Positions 51,777 through 60,397 of a stretch of DNA of 64,000 bases are shown here, piece by piece. This stretch comes from Verrucomicrobiota bacterium (lineage in GTDB: Bacteria > Verrucomicrobiota > Verrucomicrobiia > Limisphaerales > UBA1319). Within the stretch, counting starts at the first letter, position 1; each line of letters begins with the position of its first letter. The translations under genes and the position numbers were made by a program. The notes under the pieces were generated by a model. It saw only the letters and a list, made by a program, of their open reading frames with translations, was not told where the DNA came from and did no database searches. Where the stretch lies: the NCBI GenBank assembly GCA_022711435.1, contig JAKLFB010000009.1:1-64000 (forward strand). Reading direction: 5' to 3'.

Positions 51777-52756
51777 TGCTCATGTCCTCCGAATCCAATG
51801 CAATGGGGCCGCTGCCAGGGAATGCCGATCGGCTTTGGAGGTGGCTGGGGCGCTATGGGCTGATCGTGGCCCTGGTGATGCTCTCGGGAGCGCTGGCTGT
51901 GGCCAAGCCCGGCTTCCTCACCGCGCAGAACCTGGTGATCGTCATGCGGCAGATCTGCATCAATGGAATCCTCGCCGTCGGGGTGACCTTCGTGCTGCTG
52001 ACGGGGGGCGTGGATCTCTCGCTGGGCTCGATGGTCGCGCTGACGGGAGTGCTGGCGGCGCACTTCGCGCATCCGGGCGATTACGCGCTGGTGGTGCCGG
52101 TAGCGGTGGGGGTGCTGGCGGGCGGCCTGGGGGGCGCGGCCAACGGGCTCGTGGTCACCAAGGGGCGGGTGGCGCCATTCATCGTCACGCTGGGCATGAT
52201 GACCATCGCGCGCGGGCTCGCTCTGGTCGCCAGCGGCGGGCGGCCGGTCTCCAACCTGAGCGCGGGATTCACCGGCCTGGGAAGCGGGGATCTGGCAGGC
52301 CTGCCCGTGCCGGTGTGGATCCTGGCCGGAGTCGCTCTGGGATCGCACGTCCTGCTCAACCGGACGCGCCTGGGGCGTCATGTCTACGCCGTGGGCGGGA
52401 ACGAGCTGGCCGCGCTGGCCTCGGGCATCCGCATCCACGCCGTGAAGATCTTCGCCTATGCGATCTGCGGCGCGTGGGCGGGCCTGGCGGGAGTTGTGCT
52501 GGCGGCGCGCGTGACAACGGGCCAGCCGAACGCGGGAGTGGCCTACGAGCTGGATGCCATCGCGGCAGCGGTGATCGGGGGCACCAGCCTGTCCGGAGGT
52601 GTCGGCGGGGTGGGCGGCACGATCCTGGGCGCCCTGCTCATGGGGGTGATCAACAACGGGCTCGATCTCCTCAACGTCGCCTCCTACTACCAGCAGATTG
52701 TCAAGGGCCTCATCATCGTGGGGGCCGTCTGGATCGACCGCCGCGCCTCCCGATAG
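51776..52756 (+). CDS. Sugar ABC transporter permease (RbsC type)
   Basis: A 326-residue polytopic membrane protein of the BPD_transp_2 family. GGVDLSLGSMVALTGVLAAH, GRVAPFIVTLGMMTIARGLALVASGGRPV, RLGRHVYAVGGNELAALASGIRIHAVKI and GGTSLSGGVGGVGGTILGALLMGVINNGLDLL are the conserved segments. It starts within the RbsA-like stop. A periplasmic binding protein gene, expected in such operons, is not adjacent; instead an FG-GAP protein gene follows after 3 bp. Confidence 0.93.
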   Translation: MLMSSESNAMGPLPGNADRLWRWLGRYGLIVALVMLSGALAVAKPGFLTAQNLVIVMRQICINGILAVGVTFVLLTGGVDLSLGSMVALTGVLAAHFAHPGDYALVVPVAVGVLAGGLGGAANGLVVTKGRVAPFIVTLGMMTIARGLALVASGGRPVSNLSAGFTGLGSGDLAGLPVPVWILAGVALGSHVLLNRTRLGRHVYAVGGNELAALASGIRIHAVKIFAYAICGAWAGLAGVVLAARVTTGQPNAGVAYELDAIAAAVIGGTSLSGGVGGVGGTILGALLMGVINNGLDLLNVASYYQQIVKGLIIVGAVWIDRRASR

Positions 52757-52759
52757 GCG

Positions 52760-55177
52760 ATGCGAAATCCGCTGGCCAACGGGCCGCCCGATTGGCATCG
52801 TGGCCGCATGCTCGAACTGTGGATCGCTTGCGGCAGAGGCCGCTTTCCTCGTCTCCTGTTCCTCCTCCTCGCCGCGGCGGCGCTGGCGGCGGCGCCGCGC
52901 GCGCGCGGCCAGGATTCGCCGGGATCGCGCTTCGGTTTCACGGGGCCGGAGATCTTCCCGATCGACAACATGATCGCCCGGATGCAGGCGGCGGACATGG
53001 ACGGCGACGGGCTTCTGGATCTGGTGGTCGTCAACAGCCTGCGCTCGAAGATCAACCTGCTCATGAACCAGACGGGCCGGTCCAACGCCGTTTCCCAGCC
53101 GAAGCCGCGGCCGGAATCGGTGAACGAGCTGCCACCCGACGCCCGCTTTCGCATCGAGTCGGTGGCGTCCGAGAAGCGCATTGCGAGCCTGGTGGTGGCC
53201 GATCTGAACGGAGATGGCCGTCCCGACCTGGCCTACTATGGCGAGCCGAAGGAGTTGGTGGTGCATTACCGCCTCGGCAAGGAGGGCTGGGACACGCCCA
53301 AGCGGTTCCCGATCGCAGACGGGTTGCTCAATCCCAACTCGATGGTCTCGGGCGATCTCGATGGCGACGGCGCGCTGGATCTGGTGCTGCTGGGGGAAAG
53401 CTGCGGCTACTACCTGCGGCAGCGGTCCGATGGCACCCTGGCGGAGCCGGAGCGATGGCCCTATTCCGGCCAGGTCAAATCGGTTCAGGTCCTCGACATC
53501 AACAAGGATCGGCGCGACGATCTGCTCCTCGTCAATTGGGACAGCCCCACGCCGCTTCGGTTCCGTCTGCAGAGCCGATCGGGGCAGCTCGGACCCGAGG
53601 TCTATTTCCGGCTGCCGCCGATGCGCTCCTACACCGCCGAAGACCTCGATGGAGACCGGAAGCCCGAGATCATCACCGTCGCGCAAAGCAGCGGGCGCGT
53701 TCAGCTCTCGGCGTTCGCCGAGCGCCCCGCGGCGCCGCTCCTGGGCGAGCTGCGCGAGGGGCTGTTCGAGGTGCTGCCCCAGAACAAATCCACCCAGGAT
53801 CGCCGCGGGATGGTTTGGGCGGACATGGACGGCGACGGGCGGCTGGATCTGCTGGTGGCCGAGCCTGACAGCGGCCTGGTGACGCTCTATCGCCAGGAGC
53901 CCGGCGGGCAGATGGGCGTGGCGCGGAGCTTCCCCACGCTCACCGGCGTCAACACCCTGGCGGCGATGGACTGGGACCGCGACGGGCGCACCGAGCTGTT
54001 TCTGCTGAGCACATCGGAACGCCAGGTGGGCATGACCCGTCTGGGCAAGTCCGGCGGCCTGCCTTTCCCGGAGATCCTGCCCTTGGCGGGCCGGCCCCTT
54101 GCGATCGCGGTTGGCTGCCTCTCATCGAGCGCGCCGCCCGTCCTGGCCGCCGTCCTCGAAATCGACGGGGGCAAACGCATCCTCGAATGGGGGCCGGCCA
54201 AGGGGCCCCGGCGCCGCCAGAACCTCAGCGATCAGTTCAAGTCCAATCCGCTGGCGCTGGCGTTTCACGATCTGGACCAGGACGGAGCGGCCGACCTCGC
54301 GCTGCTGATCGAGTACGAGAAGATCAAGATCCTGCGCCAGAAAACCGCCGAGGCTTTCGAGGAGCTCGACCTGGCGCCGCCCGGCGGCAACATCGAAAAG
54401 CCCTGGCTCAGCCAGGCCGACGTCGACGGGGACGGCCGGCCCGAGGCGCTGCTGGCCCAGCGCAACTTCGTGCGCGCGGTCGTGCTCGAGCCGGGCGGCT
54501 CTCCGGCCGGCGACGCCCAGCCAACCAACTGGACCTTCCGCGTCAAGGAGCAGATCAACGGCGCCGCCAGCAACTCGCGCATCGTCGGAGCCGCAGCCCT
54601 CCGCAACGGCAGCAACCGCGTCGCGACGGTGTTCCTGCTCGATGCCGAGCGCCAGGCGTTGACCGCCTGCGAGCGCGACGCGGCGGGCGCGTGGCAGGCG
54701 GTCCGCAACCTGCCATTGCCCGTGTCGGATTTTCACCGGCTCGAGCCGGTCGCTCTGGGCGCTGCCCGGGCCAACTGCATCGCGCTGATGGGGCCGGCGG
54801 CGGTGGCCTGGATGCGATTCGCCGGGGCCACATGGGCCTTCGAGGAGCTCGGCGGATATGAAACCCCCATCAAGGATGGCTACCTCAACGATGTCGTGGC
54901 CGGCGACCTGGACCAGGACGGCCGCAAAGATCTCGTCTTCCTCGAAACCGCCAAGAACCACCTCGACCTGGTGACGTTCACGCCGCCTGACCAGCTCAAG
55001 CCCGCCAACCGCTGGCGCGTGTTCGAGGAGCGGACCTTTCGCGGACGCCGCGCCGAGGGGCTCGAGCCGCGCGAGGCCCTGGTTGCCGACCTGACCGGCG
55101 ACGGCCTCAACGACCTCGCCGTGCTCGTCCACGACCGCATCCTGGTCTATCCCCAGGAGCCGGCCAGGCCGGATTAG
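52760..55177 (+). CDS. Secreted FG-GAP/VCBS-repeat protein
   Basis: Up to 805 residues. A basic stretch and RLLFLLLAAAALAAAPRARGQ form a signal peptide; ATG 52808 is an alternative start that gives a shorter n-region. At least eight FG-GAP-type repeats with calcium-binding D-x-D-x-D-G loops are visible (DMDGDGLLDLVVVN, DLNGDGRPDLAYYG, DLDGDGALDLVLLG, DINKDRRDDLLLVN, DMDGDGRLDLLVAE, DWDRDGRTELFLL, DVDGDGRPEALLAQ, DLDQDGRKDLVFLE), predicting beta-propellers exposed outside the cell. It follows the ABC permease by 3 bp, so it is probably in the operon; a glycan-binding role is inference. Confidence 0.85.
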   Translation: MRNPLANGPPDWHRGRMLELWIACGRGRFPRLLFLLLAAAALAAAPRARGQDSPGSRFGFTGPEIFPIDNMIARMQAADMDGDGLLDLVVVNSLRSKINLLMNQTGRSNAVSQPKPRPESVNELPPDARFRIESVASEKRIASLVVADLNGDGRPDLAYYGEPKELVVHYRLGKEGWDTPKRFPIADGLLNPNSMVSGDLDGDGALDLVLLGESCGYYLRQRSDGTLAEPERWPYSGQVKSVQVLDINKDRRDDLLLVNWDSPTPLRFRLQSRSGQLGPEVYFRLPPMRSYTAEDLDGDRKPEIITVAQSSGRVQLSAFAERPAAPLLGELREGLFEVLPQNKSTQDRRGMVWADMDGDGRLDLLVAEPDSGLVTLYRQEPGGQMGVARSFPTLTGVNTLAAMDWDRDGRTELFLLSTSERQVGMTRLGKSGGLPFPEILPLAGRPLAIAVGCLSSSAPPVLAAVLEIDGGKRILEWGPAKGPRRRQNLSDQFKSNPLALAFHDLDQDGAADLALLIEYEKIKILRQKTAEAFEELDLAPPGGNIEKPWLSQADVDGDGRPEALLAQRNFVRAVVLEPGGSPAGDAQPTNWTFRVKEQINGAASNSRIVGAAALRNGSNRVATVFLLDAERQALTACERDAAGAWQAVRNLPLPVSDFHRLEPVALGAARANCIALMGPAAVAWMRFAGATWAFEELGGYETPIKDGYLNDVVAGDLDQDGRKDLVFLETAKNHLDLVTFTPPDQLKPANRWRVFEERTFRGRRAEGLEPREALVADLTGDGLNDLAVLVHDRILVYPQEPARPD

Positions 55178-55180
55178 CTG

Positions 55181-56251
55181 CTACAGGCCGAATTCCTTCC
55201 GGTTCGACTCGCACGAAGCCCGCGCGGGCCAGTCGGGCACCTTCGCCTTCAGCATCGCCTGTTCGTCGGCCCCGGCGGCCAGGGGCAAGTCGATCTGCCC
55301 GCCCTCGGCGGCCGAGCGCTGCAGGGCGAACATGATCTCCGCTCCCTGGCACGCCTGCTCGAGGTTGCAGGGATGCGGCTGCCGGTCGTCATCGAGCCAG
55401 GCCGCCATGTCCTGGATGTAAGGGGGCATATCGAGCTCGTAGTTCATGGCGCCCTCGCCGGACTGGAAGCCGCCGGCCCGGGTCACGGCCCGCCAGCCGC
55501 CGTTGGTCAGCACCTCGGCGAACCCCTCCGTCCCCTGGGCGCCCATCCGGCATTTGCCCCACCACTTGGCCACCTCGGGCTGGTCGGGCGCGCCCGCCCC
55601 GCACTCGTAGATGCCCCGCACCCCGTTGGCGAACTGGACAAACCCGGCGATGTAATCGGGCGAGGGGTGGTTGTCGGCGAGCTTGATCCGGCCGGCAGCC
55701 TGCGCCATCGCCCACGTCGCCGCCGCGTTGTCGTTATACCACCGGGTGTAGTCGATCAGGTGCGACAGCATGTGGGTCATCCAGCCGGTGGCGGTCCCGT
55801 ACACAGTGTGAACCCGGCCCAGGGCGCCGCTGGCGATGATCTCTTTCACCTTCCGGTAATGAACGCCGTAGCGATGCTGGTGGCTGACCACCGCCTTGGC
55901 GCCAGCCGACTGGATAAGACGGCGGATCTCGAACAGCTCGGCGCTCGTCAGGGCCACCGGCTTCTCGAATGCGATCAGCTTCGCGCCCGCATCGATCGCC
56001 GCCCGGATCATCGGGATCCGCAGGCCTGGCAAGGTGCAGAAACAAAACACATCCGGCCGCACCTCGCGCCCCAGGGCGCCCGCGTCCGAGCCCGTCTGCG
56101 GATTCCCGAGCTTGGCGGCTGCCGCCTCGAGCCGCGCGGGGTCGATGTCGCACAGGCCAGCCACCCGGAACCGGGGATTGGCGTTGAAGTTGGCGGCATG
56201 ATGCATGCCCCTCTTGCCCATCCCAACAACGAGAACGCTGTACGTGGTCAT
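55181..56251 (-). CDS. Gfo/Idh/MocA-family oxidoreductase
   Basis: A 356-residue NAD(P)-dependent sugar dehydrogenase. VLVVGMGKRGMHHAANF is the Rossmann loop, FEKPVAL (about residues 95-101) the conserved EKP motif, and HQHRYGVHYRKVKEIIASGALGR plus LSHLIDYTRW match the C-terminal substrate domain. It is immediately downstream of a DegT aminotransferase on the same strand (7-bp gap), the usual pairing for oxidation followed by amination of a UDP-sugar. No Tat or Sec signal is present, so it is cytoplasmic. Confidence 0.9.
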   Translation of the reverse strand: MTTYSVLVVGMGKRGMHHAANFNANPRFRVAGLCDIDPARLEAAAAKLGNPQTGSDAGALGREVRPDVFCFCTLPGLRIPMIRAAIDAGAKLIAFEKPVALTSAELFEIRRLIQSAGAKAVVSHQHRYGVHYRKVKEIIASGALGRVHTVYGTATGWMTHMLSHLIDYTRWYNDNAAATWAMAQAAGRIKLADNHPSPDYIAGFVQFANGVRGIYECGAGAPDQPEVAKWWGKCRMGAQGTEGFAEVLTNGGWRAVTRAGGFQSGEGAMNYELDMPPYIQDMAAWLDDDRQPHPCNLEQACQGAEIMFALQRSAAEGGQIDLPLAAGADEQAMLKAKVPDWPARASCESNRKEFGL

Positions 56252-56258
56252 AAGCTAT

Positions 56259-57443
56259 CTAGCGGCAGCAGGAGCAGAGAGCGCCGCTCTGGGCTGGGCC
56301 TTTGCCCGCCGGCGCCTGAGCCGCATGCTGGGCATCCCATTTCTTCACCAGCTCGATCACGTAATCCACTTCGTCCTCGCGCAGCTCGGGGAACATCGGG
56401 AGGCTGACGCAGCAGGCCGCGTTGGCCTCGGCGTTGGTCAGGCTGCCGGCGATCCGGGCGCCCTTGCCCCACGGATAGCCCTCCTGCTTGTGGATCGCGA
56501 TCGAGTAATGCGTCTTGGCATCCACGCCGTTCTTGACCAGGAAATCCACCAGCTCGTCGCGCCACTCGGGCTTCTTGGTCTCGATCACGTAGAGATGGAA
56601 GATATGGCGGTAGCCGGGCAGCTCGACGGGCAGGTCGATCGTCCGGCAGGCCTGCAGGCCGGCCGTATACCGGGCCGCCCAGCGGCGGCGCAGGTCGTTC
56701 CACGCGTCGATATGCTTGAGCTTCGCGCTGAGTACCCCGGCATGCAGGTCGTCCAGCCGGCTGTTGAATCCGTAGCTGTGGACATTCCGCGCGGTCGAGC
56801 CGTGGTTCCGCAGCTTGCGGATCGCGGCGTCCATCTTCGGGCAGTTCGTCACGACCGCACCGCCGTCGCCAAAGGTCCCGAGGTTCTTCTGGATGATGAA
56901 GCTGGTGGTGGCCGCATCGCTCAGATGGCCGATCTTGAAGCCAGGCCCGTGGGCGCCGATCGCCTGCGCGTTGTCCTCGATCAGGCGGAGGCTGTGCTTG
57001 TCGGCGATGCGCTTGATCGCCGGCATGTCCGCGCATTGGCCGTAGAGATGAACCGGGATGATCGCCTTGGTCTTGGGCGTGATCGCCGCCTCGATTCGAT
57101 CCGGGCAGATGCACTTCGTCTTCGGGCAGCAATCGACGAACACCGCCGTGGCCCCCGCAATCCAGATCGCCTCCGCCGTCGCGAAAAATGTGTTCGCATG
57201 CGTGATGACCTCGTCGCCCGGCCCGATCCCGAGCGCCATCAGCGCCAGCCAGATGGCGTCCGTCCCGTTGCCAACCCCGATGGCGTGCTTCGTCCCGTGA
57301 TAGGCGGCCAGCTCGGCCTCGAATCGCTTCAGCATCGGGCCTTGCACGTAGCTGCCGCTCCGCAGCACCGCCTGCATGTTGGCGTCAATTTCGGATCGGA
57401 TGTTGTCGTATTGGCGGACGTGGCCGTAGAATTCAACCTTCAT
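56259..57443 (-). CDS. DegT/DnrJ/EryC1/StrS family aminotransferase
   Basis: A 394-residue PLP enzyme. The Schiff-base lysine is K186 in SFIIQKNLGTFGDGGAVVT; GNGTDAIWLAL, HANTFFATAEA, PVHLYGQCADM and IEDNAQAIGA are conserved. MKVEFYGHVRQYDNI at ATG 57443 is the family-like N-terminus; the upstream extension is rejected. It ends with a cysteine-rich tail (ALCSCCR). With the adjacent Gfo/Idh/MocA dehydrogenase it would make a 3-amino (or similar) sugar nucleotide. It is a paralogue of the aminotransferase at 3596-4705. Confidence 0.92.
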   Translation of the reverse strand: MKVEFYGHVRQYDNIRSEIDANMQAVLRSGSYVQGPMLKRFEAELAAYHGTKHAIGVGNGTDAIWLALMALGIGPGDEVITHANTFFATAEAIWIAGATAVFVDCCPKTKCICPDRIEAAITPKTKAIIPVHLYGQCADMPAIKRIADKHSLRLIEDNAQAIGAHGPGFKIGHLSDAATTSFIIQKNLGTFGDGGAVVTNCPKMDAAIRKLRNHGSTARNVHSYGFNSRLDDLHAGVLSAKLKHIDAWNDLRRRWAARYTAGLQACRTIDLPVELPGYRHIFHLYVIETKKPEWRDELVDFLVKNGVDAKTHYSIAIHKQEGYPWGKGARIAGSLTNAEANAACCVSLPMFPELREDEVDYVIELVKKWDAQHAAQAPAGKGPAQSGALCSCCR

Positions 57444-57654
57444 AGTTATTGGCTTTGGCAATGATTTGGGCGCTTCCCCGGCATGCACAGACACCGGGCA
57501 TGCGCCCCGGGAAACGCGCTGCCGCCAATCATGCCCCGCCCTGCCGCCGCCGGGCAACCCTTTTTTCCTTTCGAGACACGCTGATTCGCCGCTGTTCTGC
57601 CCGCGCCGGGTTTTCCTTTGACAAATGCGCGCGGCCCACGATGCTTGGTTTCGC

Positions 57655-58476
57655 ATGGCGACGGGGATGATCCAGGTGATCTGCACGGATTTTGACGGCA
57701 CGCTCCATGCCGAGGGCGAGCAGCCGCCGGTGCCGGCGGCATTGGAATCGCTCCTGGCCGACCTGCAGGCCCGGGGGGCGCGCTGGGTCATCAACACCGG
57801 CCGAACGCTCCCCGACCTCCTGGTCGCCCTCGACGAGGCCCGCCTCCGTGTCTCGCCCGATTTCCTGGTCGTCGTCGAGCGCGAGATCCATGTCCGCCAA
57901 AACGAGTCGTTCGTGGCGCTGGCGGACTGGAACGACCGGTGCCAGCTCGACCAGGAGCAGCTCTTCGCCCGGATTCGCCCCCGGCTCCCCGAGGTGGTCG
58001 CATGGATCCGCCGCCATTTCTCGGCCCTGGTCTACGATGACCGCTACTCGCCCTTCTGCCTCATGGCGGGGAGCGATGCCGACACCGACGCGATCCTGGA
58101 CCGCCTGGCCGCGGTGTTTGCGGACGAGCCGGACCTGATGGTGGTGCGGAACAGCGTCTACGCCCGGTTCAGCCATCGCGCCTACAACAAAGGAAGCGCG
58201 CTGGGCGAGATCGTCCGCCGCCTCGGATGCCCGGCGCGCGCCGTGTTCGCGGCGGGAGATCACGTCAACGACCTCCCCATGCTGTCGCGCGAATACGCCC
58301 ACTACCTGACGGCGCCGGCAAATGCGGTCCCGGAGGTTCAGGCTGCCGTCCGCGGCCTGGGCGGCTATGTCAGCCCCCACTCGAGCGGGCACGGCGTTCG
58401 CGACGCACTCGAGTTCTTCCTCTCGAATCCGGATCCGGGCCTGGGGGCCGGCCATCGCCTCGCAGCCGAAAGATAG
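57655..58476 (+). CDS. HAD-IIB (Cof-type) hydrolase
   Basis: About 273 residues. CTDFDGTLHAEGE is HAD motif I, NTGRTLPDLL motif II, and AAGDHVNDLPMLS motif IV; a Cof-like cap lies between. Members dephosphorylate sugar phosphates or similar small molecules. Starts at 57625, 57655 or 57667 are all in frame and none has a good SD; conserved sequence begins MIQVICTDFDG. It is divergent from the aminotransferase and followed by rph. Confidence 0.82.
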   Translation: MATGMIQVICTDFDGTLHAEGEQPPVPAALESLLADLQARGARWVINTGRTLPDLLVALDEARLRVSPDFLVVVEREIHVRQNESFVALADWNDRCQLDQEQLFARIRPRLPEVVAWIRRHFSALVYDDRYSPFCLMAGSDADTDAILDRLAAVFADEPDLMVVRNSVYARFSHRAYNKGSALGEIVRRLGCPARAVFAAGDHVNDLPMLSREYAHYLTAPANAVPEVQAAVRGLGGYVSPHSSGHGVRDALEFFLSNPDPGLGAGHRLAAER

Positions 58477-58514
58477 GGCTGTCTCGCGGAAGAAACGCCG
58501 CTATCATCGCGGCC

Positions 58515-59288
58515 ATGAGCCATGACCTGGATCGATCGTCCCCGGCGGCGCCCGGCGAGGCTGCGTCGCGTCCCGATGGAAGGCGGCCCGACGAGCTTCG
58601 TCCCATCGGCTTCCGCAACCACATCGCGCCGCATGCCGCCGGGTCGACCCTGATCGAGTGGGGCCAGACGCGCGTCATCTGCGCCGCAACCGTCGAGGAG
58701 GCCGTGCCCCGATGGATGAAGGAGCAGGGCGTGCCCGGGGGCTGGATCACCGCCGAATACTCGATGCTGCCATACTCGACTCTCGGCCGAAAGCCGCGCG
58801 AGATCAGCCGAGGCCGGATCGAGGGGCGGACGCAGGAGATCCAGCGGCTGATCGGGCGGGCCCTGCGCGCGGCGGTCGATCTCGAGCGGCTGGGCAGCCG
58901 GACGCTCTGGATCGACTGCGACGTGCTCCAGGCGGACGGCGGGACGCGGACGGCGGCCATCACCGGGGCCAGCGTGGCCCTGCGGCTGGCGATCGGAAAG
59001 CTCCGGGCCGATGGCCTGCTGCCTTCGGACCCGATCCGGCACAGCGTGGCCGCGGTCAGCGTGGGCCTGATCGGAGGCCAGCCGAGGGTCGATCTGTGCT
59101 ACCAGGAGGATTCCGCCGCAGACGTCGATATGAACCTGGTGATGACCTCGGCCGGCGAATTCGTCGAGGTCCAGGGAACCGGCGAGAGGGCCAGCTTCAG
59201 TGAGGAACAGCTCGCCTCGATGATCGCCCTGGGACGCTCGGCCTTGAGCCGGCTGTTCGATCTGCAGGCGGCTGCCGCGTCGCCTTGA
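58515..59288 (+). CDS. rph: Ribonuclease PH
   Basis: A 257-residue 3'-to-5' phosphorolytic exoribonuclease that trims tRNA 3' ends. RPDELRPIGFRNHIAPHAAGSTLIEWGQTRVICAATVEE is the N-terminal signature, PGGWITAEYSMLPYST, RKPREISRGRIEGRTQEIQRLIGRALRA and DCDVLQADGGTRTAAITGA are strongly conserved, and NLVMTSAGEFVEVQGTGE closes the core. The ATG at 58515 gives MSHDLDRSSP, slightly longer than usual. Confidence 0.95.
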   Translation: MSHDLDRSSPAAPGEAASRPDGRRPDELRPIGFRNHIAPHAAGSTLIEWGQTRVICAATVEEAVPRWMKEQGVPGGWITAEYSMLPYSTLGRKPREISRGRIEGRTQEIQRLIGRALRAAVDLERLGSRTLWIDCDVLQADGGTRTAAITGASVALRLAIGKLRADGLLPSDPIRHSVAAVSVGLIGGQPRVDLCYQEDSAADVDMNLVMTSAGEFVEVQGTGERASFSEEQLASMIALGRSALSRLFDLQAAAASP

Positions 59289-59319
59289 TGGCAGCCTGGG
59301 GAGAGCCGCGGAGATTCGC

Positions 59320-60366
59320 ATGACCAGCTCGATAATGCGATCGGCAGCCATGGCCGGCAGCCATGGCCGGCCCGGGTCGCCCGCTCGGCGGCAGCTCGAG
59401 GGCGGCTCCGCAAAGCGCCTCGGTGGCAGCCCCCGGCGCAAGGGATCGAAGAGCACAGGCCGCGCGGTCTGGCGAGTCGGGATCGAGGTGGCCCCCGAGG
59501 CTGAGGCGCGGGCCGCCGCCGGCTTGGCCGGCATCACGGGCCAGGCGGCGGCGGTCGAGTGGCGGGCGGGGCGCCCGTCGATCTGGGTGGGGAATTACCT
59601 GGCCCGGCTCCCGGCCCCAGCGGACGCGCTGCGCAGGCGGCTGCTGGAGCTGCTGGCCAAGCTGGCCAAGCCGGGCCTGGCCTCGGTTCCGGGGCGGGTT
59701 CGGATCCGCCGTCTGCGCCGTGAAAACTGGGCGGAATCGTGGAGGCGGCATTTCCGGGCGTTCGAGGTGGGGGATCGACTGCTGATCCGGCCGAGCTGGA
59801 GCCGGCGGCGGGCGCGGCCTGGCCAGGCCGTGATCACACTCGATCCCGGGCTGAGCTTCGGGACCGGGCATCACCCGACAACGCGGTTTTGTCTGGAGCA
59901 ACTGGCGCGCGGGCGGCGGCGGGGCCAGCGGCAGGCCTTCCTGGACGTGGGGACGGGGAGCGGCATCCTGGCCCTGGCGGCGGTGCGCCTCGGCTACCGG
60001 CCCGTCGATGCCTGGGATCATGATCCGGCCGCGGTCCAGATCGCTCGAGCCAACCGGCAGCGCAACCCATCGGCCGGCCATGTCCGGTTTCGCCTGGCCG
60101 ACGTCCGGTCGGCGCCCTTCCGCAAGCGGGGGATCTACGATATGATCTGCGCCAACCTCGAGTTCGGGCTGCTGCGAGAGGAGGGGCAACGGATCGTCTC
60201 CTGGCTGCGGCCGGGGGGGCGGCTGGTGATGGCGGGGATTTTGCGTGGGCAGTTTGCGGCGCTGCAGGCGGCCTGCCGCCAGTGGGGTCTTCGACGCGCC
60301 GCCACCCGGGCCGAAGGCGAGTGGCGCTCGGGCGCCTGGATCGCCGAAAAACCGATTCGGAAGTGA
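59320..60366 (+). CDS. prmA: Ribosomal protein L11 methyltransferase family protein
   Basis: A 348-residue SAM-dependent methyltransferase. RRENWAESWRRHFRAFEVGDRLLIRPSW and DPGLSFGTGHHPTTRFCLEQL are PrmA signatures; FLDVGTGSGILALAAVRLG is the SAM-binding motif I, and DMICANLEFGLL takes the place of the usual NILA/NP motif. GGAGA five bases before ATG 59320 supports this start, although about 45 arginine-rich residues precede the conserved part. The C-terminus and stop (IRK, TGA) lie inside a copy of the MITE end sequence. It probably trimethylates L11. Confidence 0.85.
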   Translation: MTSSIMRSAAMAGSHGRPGSPARRQLEGGSAKRLGGSPRRKGSKSTGRAVWRVGIEVAPEAEARAAAGLAGITGQAAAVEWRAGRPSIWVGNYLARLPAPADALRRRLLELLAKLAKPGLASVPGRVRIRRLRRENWAESWRRHFRAFEVGDRLLIRPSWSRRRARPGQAVITLDPGLSFGTGHHPTTRFCLEQLARGRRRGQRQAFLDVGTGSGILALAAVRLGYRPVDAWDHDPAAVQIARANRQRNPSAGHVRFRLADVRSAPFRKRGIYDMICANLEFGLLREEGQRIVSWLRPGGRLVMAGILRGQFAALQAACRQWGLRRAATRAEGEWRSGAWIAEKPIRK

Positions 60367-60379
60367 TTTTTGCACAGAC
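60357..60379 (+). repeat. Solitary copy of the MITE-like terminal repeat
   Basis: TCGGAAGTGATTTTTGCACA plus GAC matches the left end of the 11259-11533 element (reverse complement) at 22 of 23 positions. It covers the prmA stop codon and the 31-bp prmA-mutS spacer. No partner end is visible nearby. Confidence 0.7.
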
Positions 60380-60397
60380 TTTTAGCGTGGAACAGCC

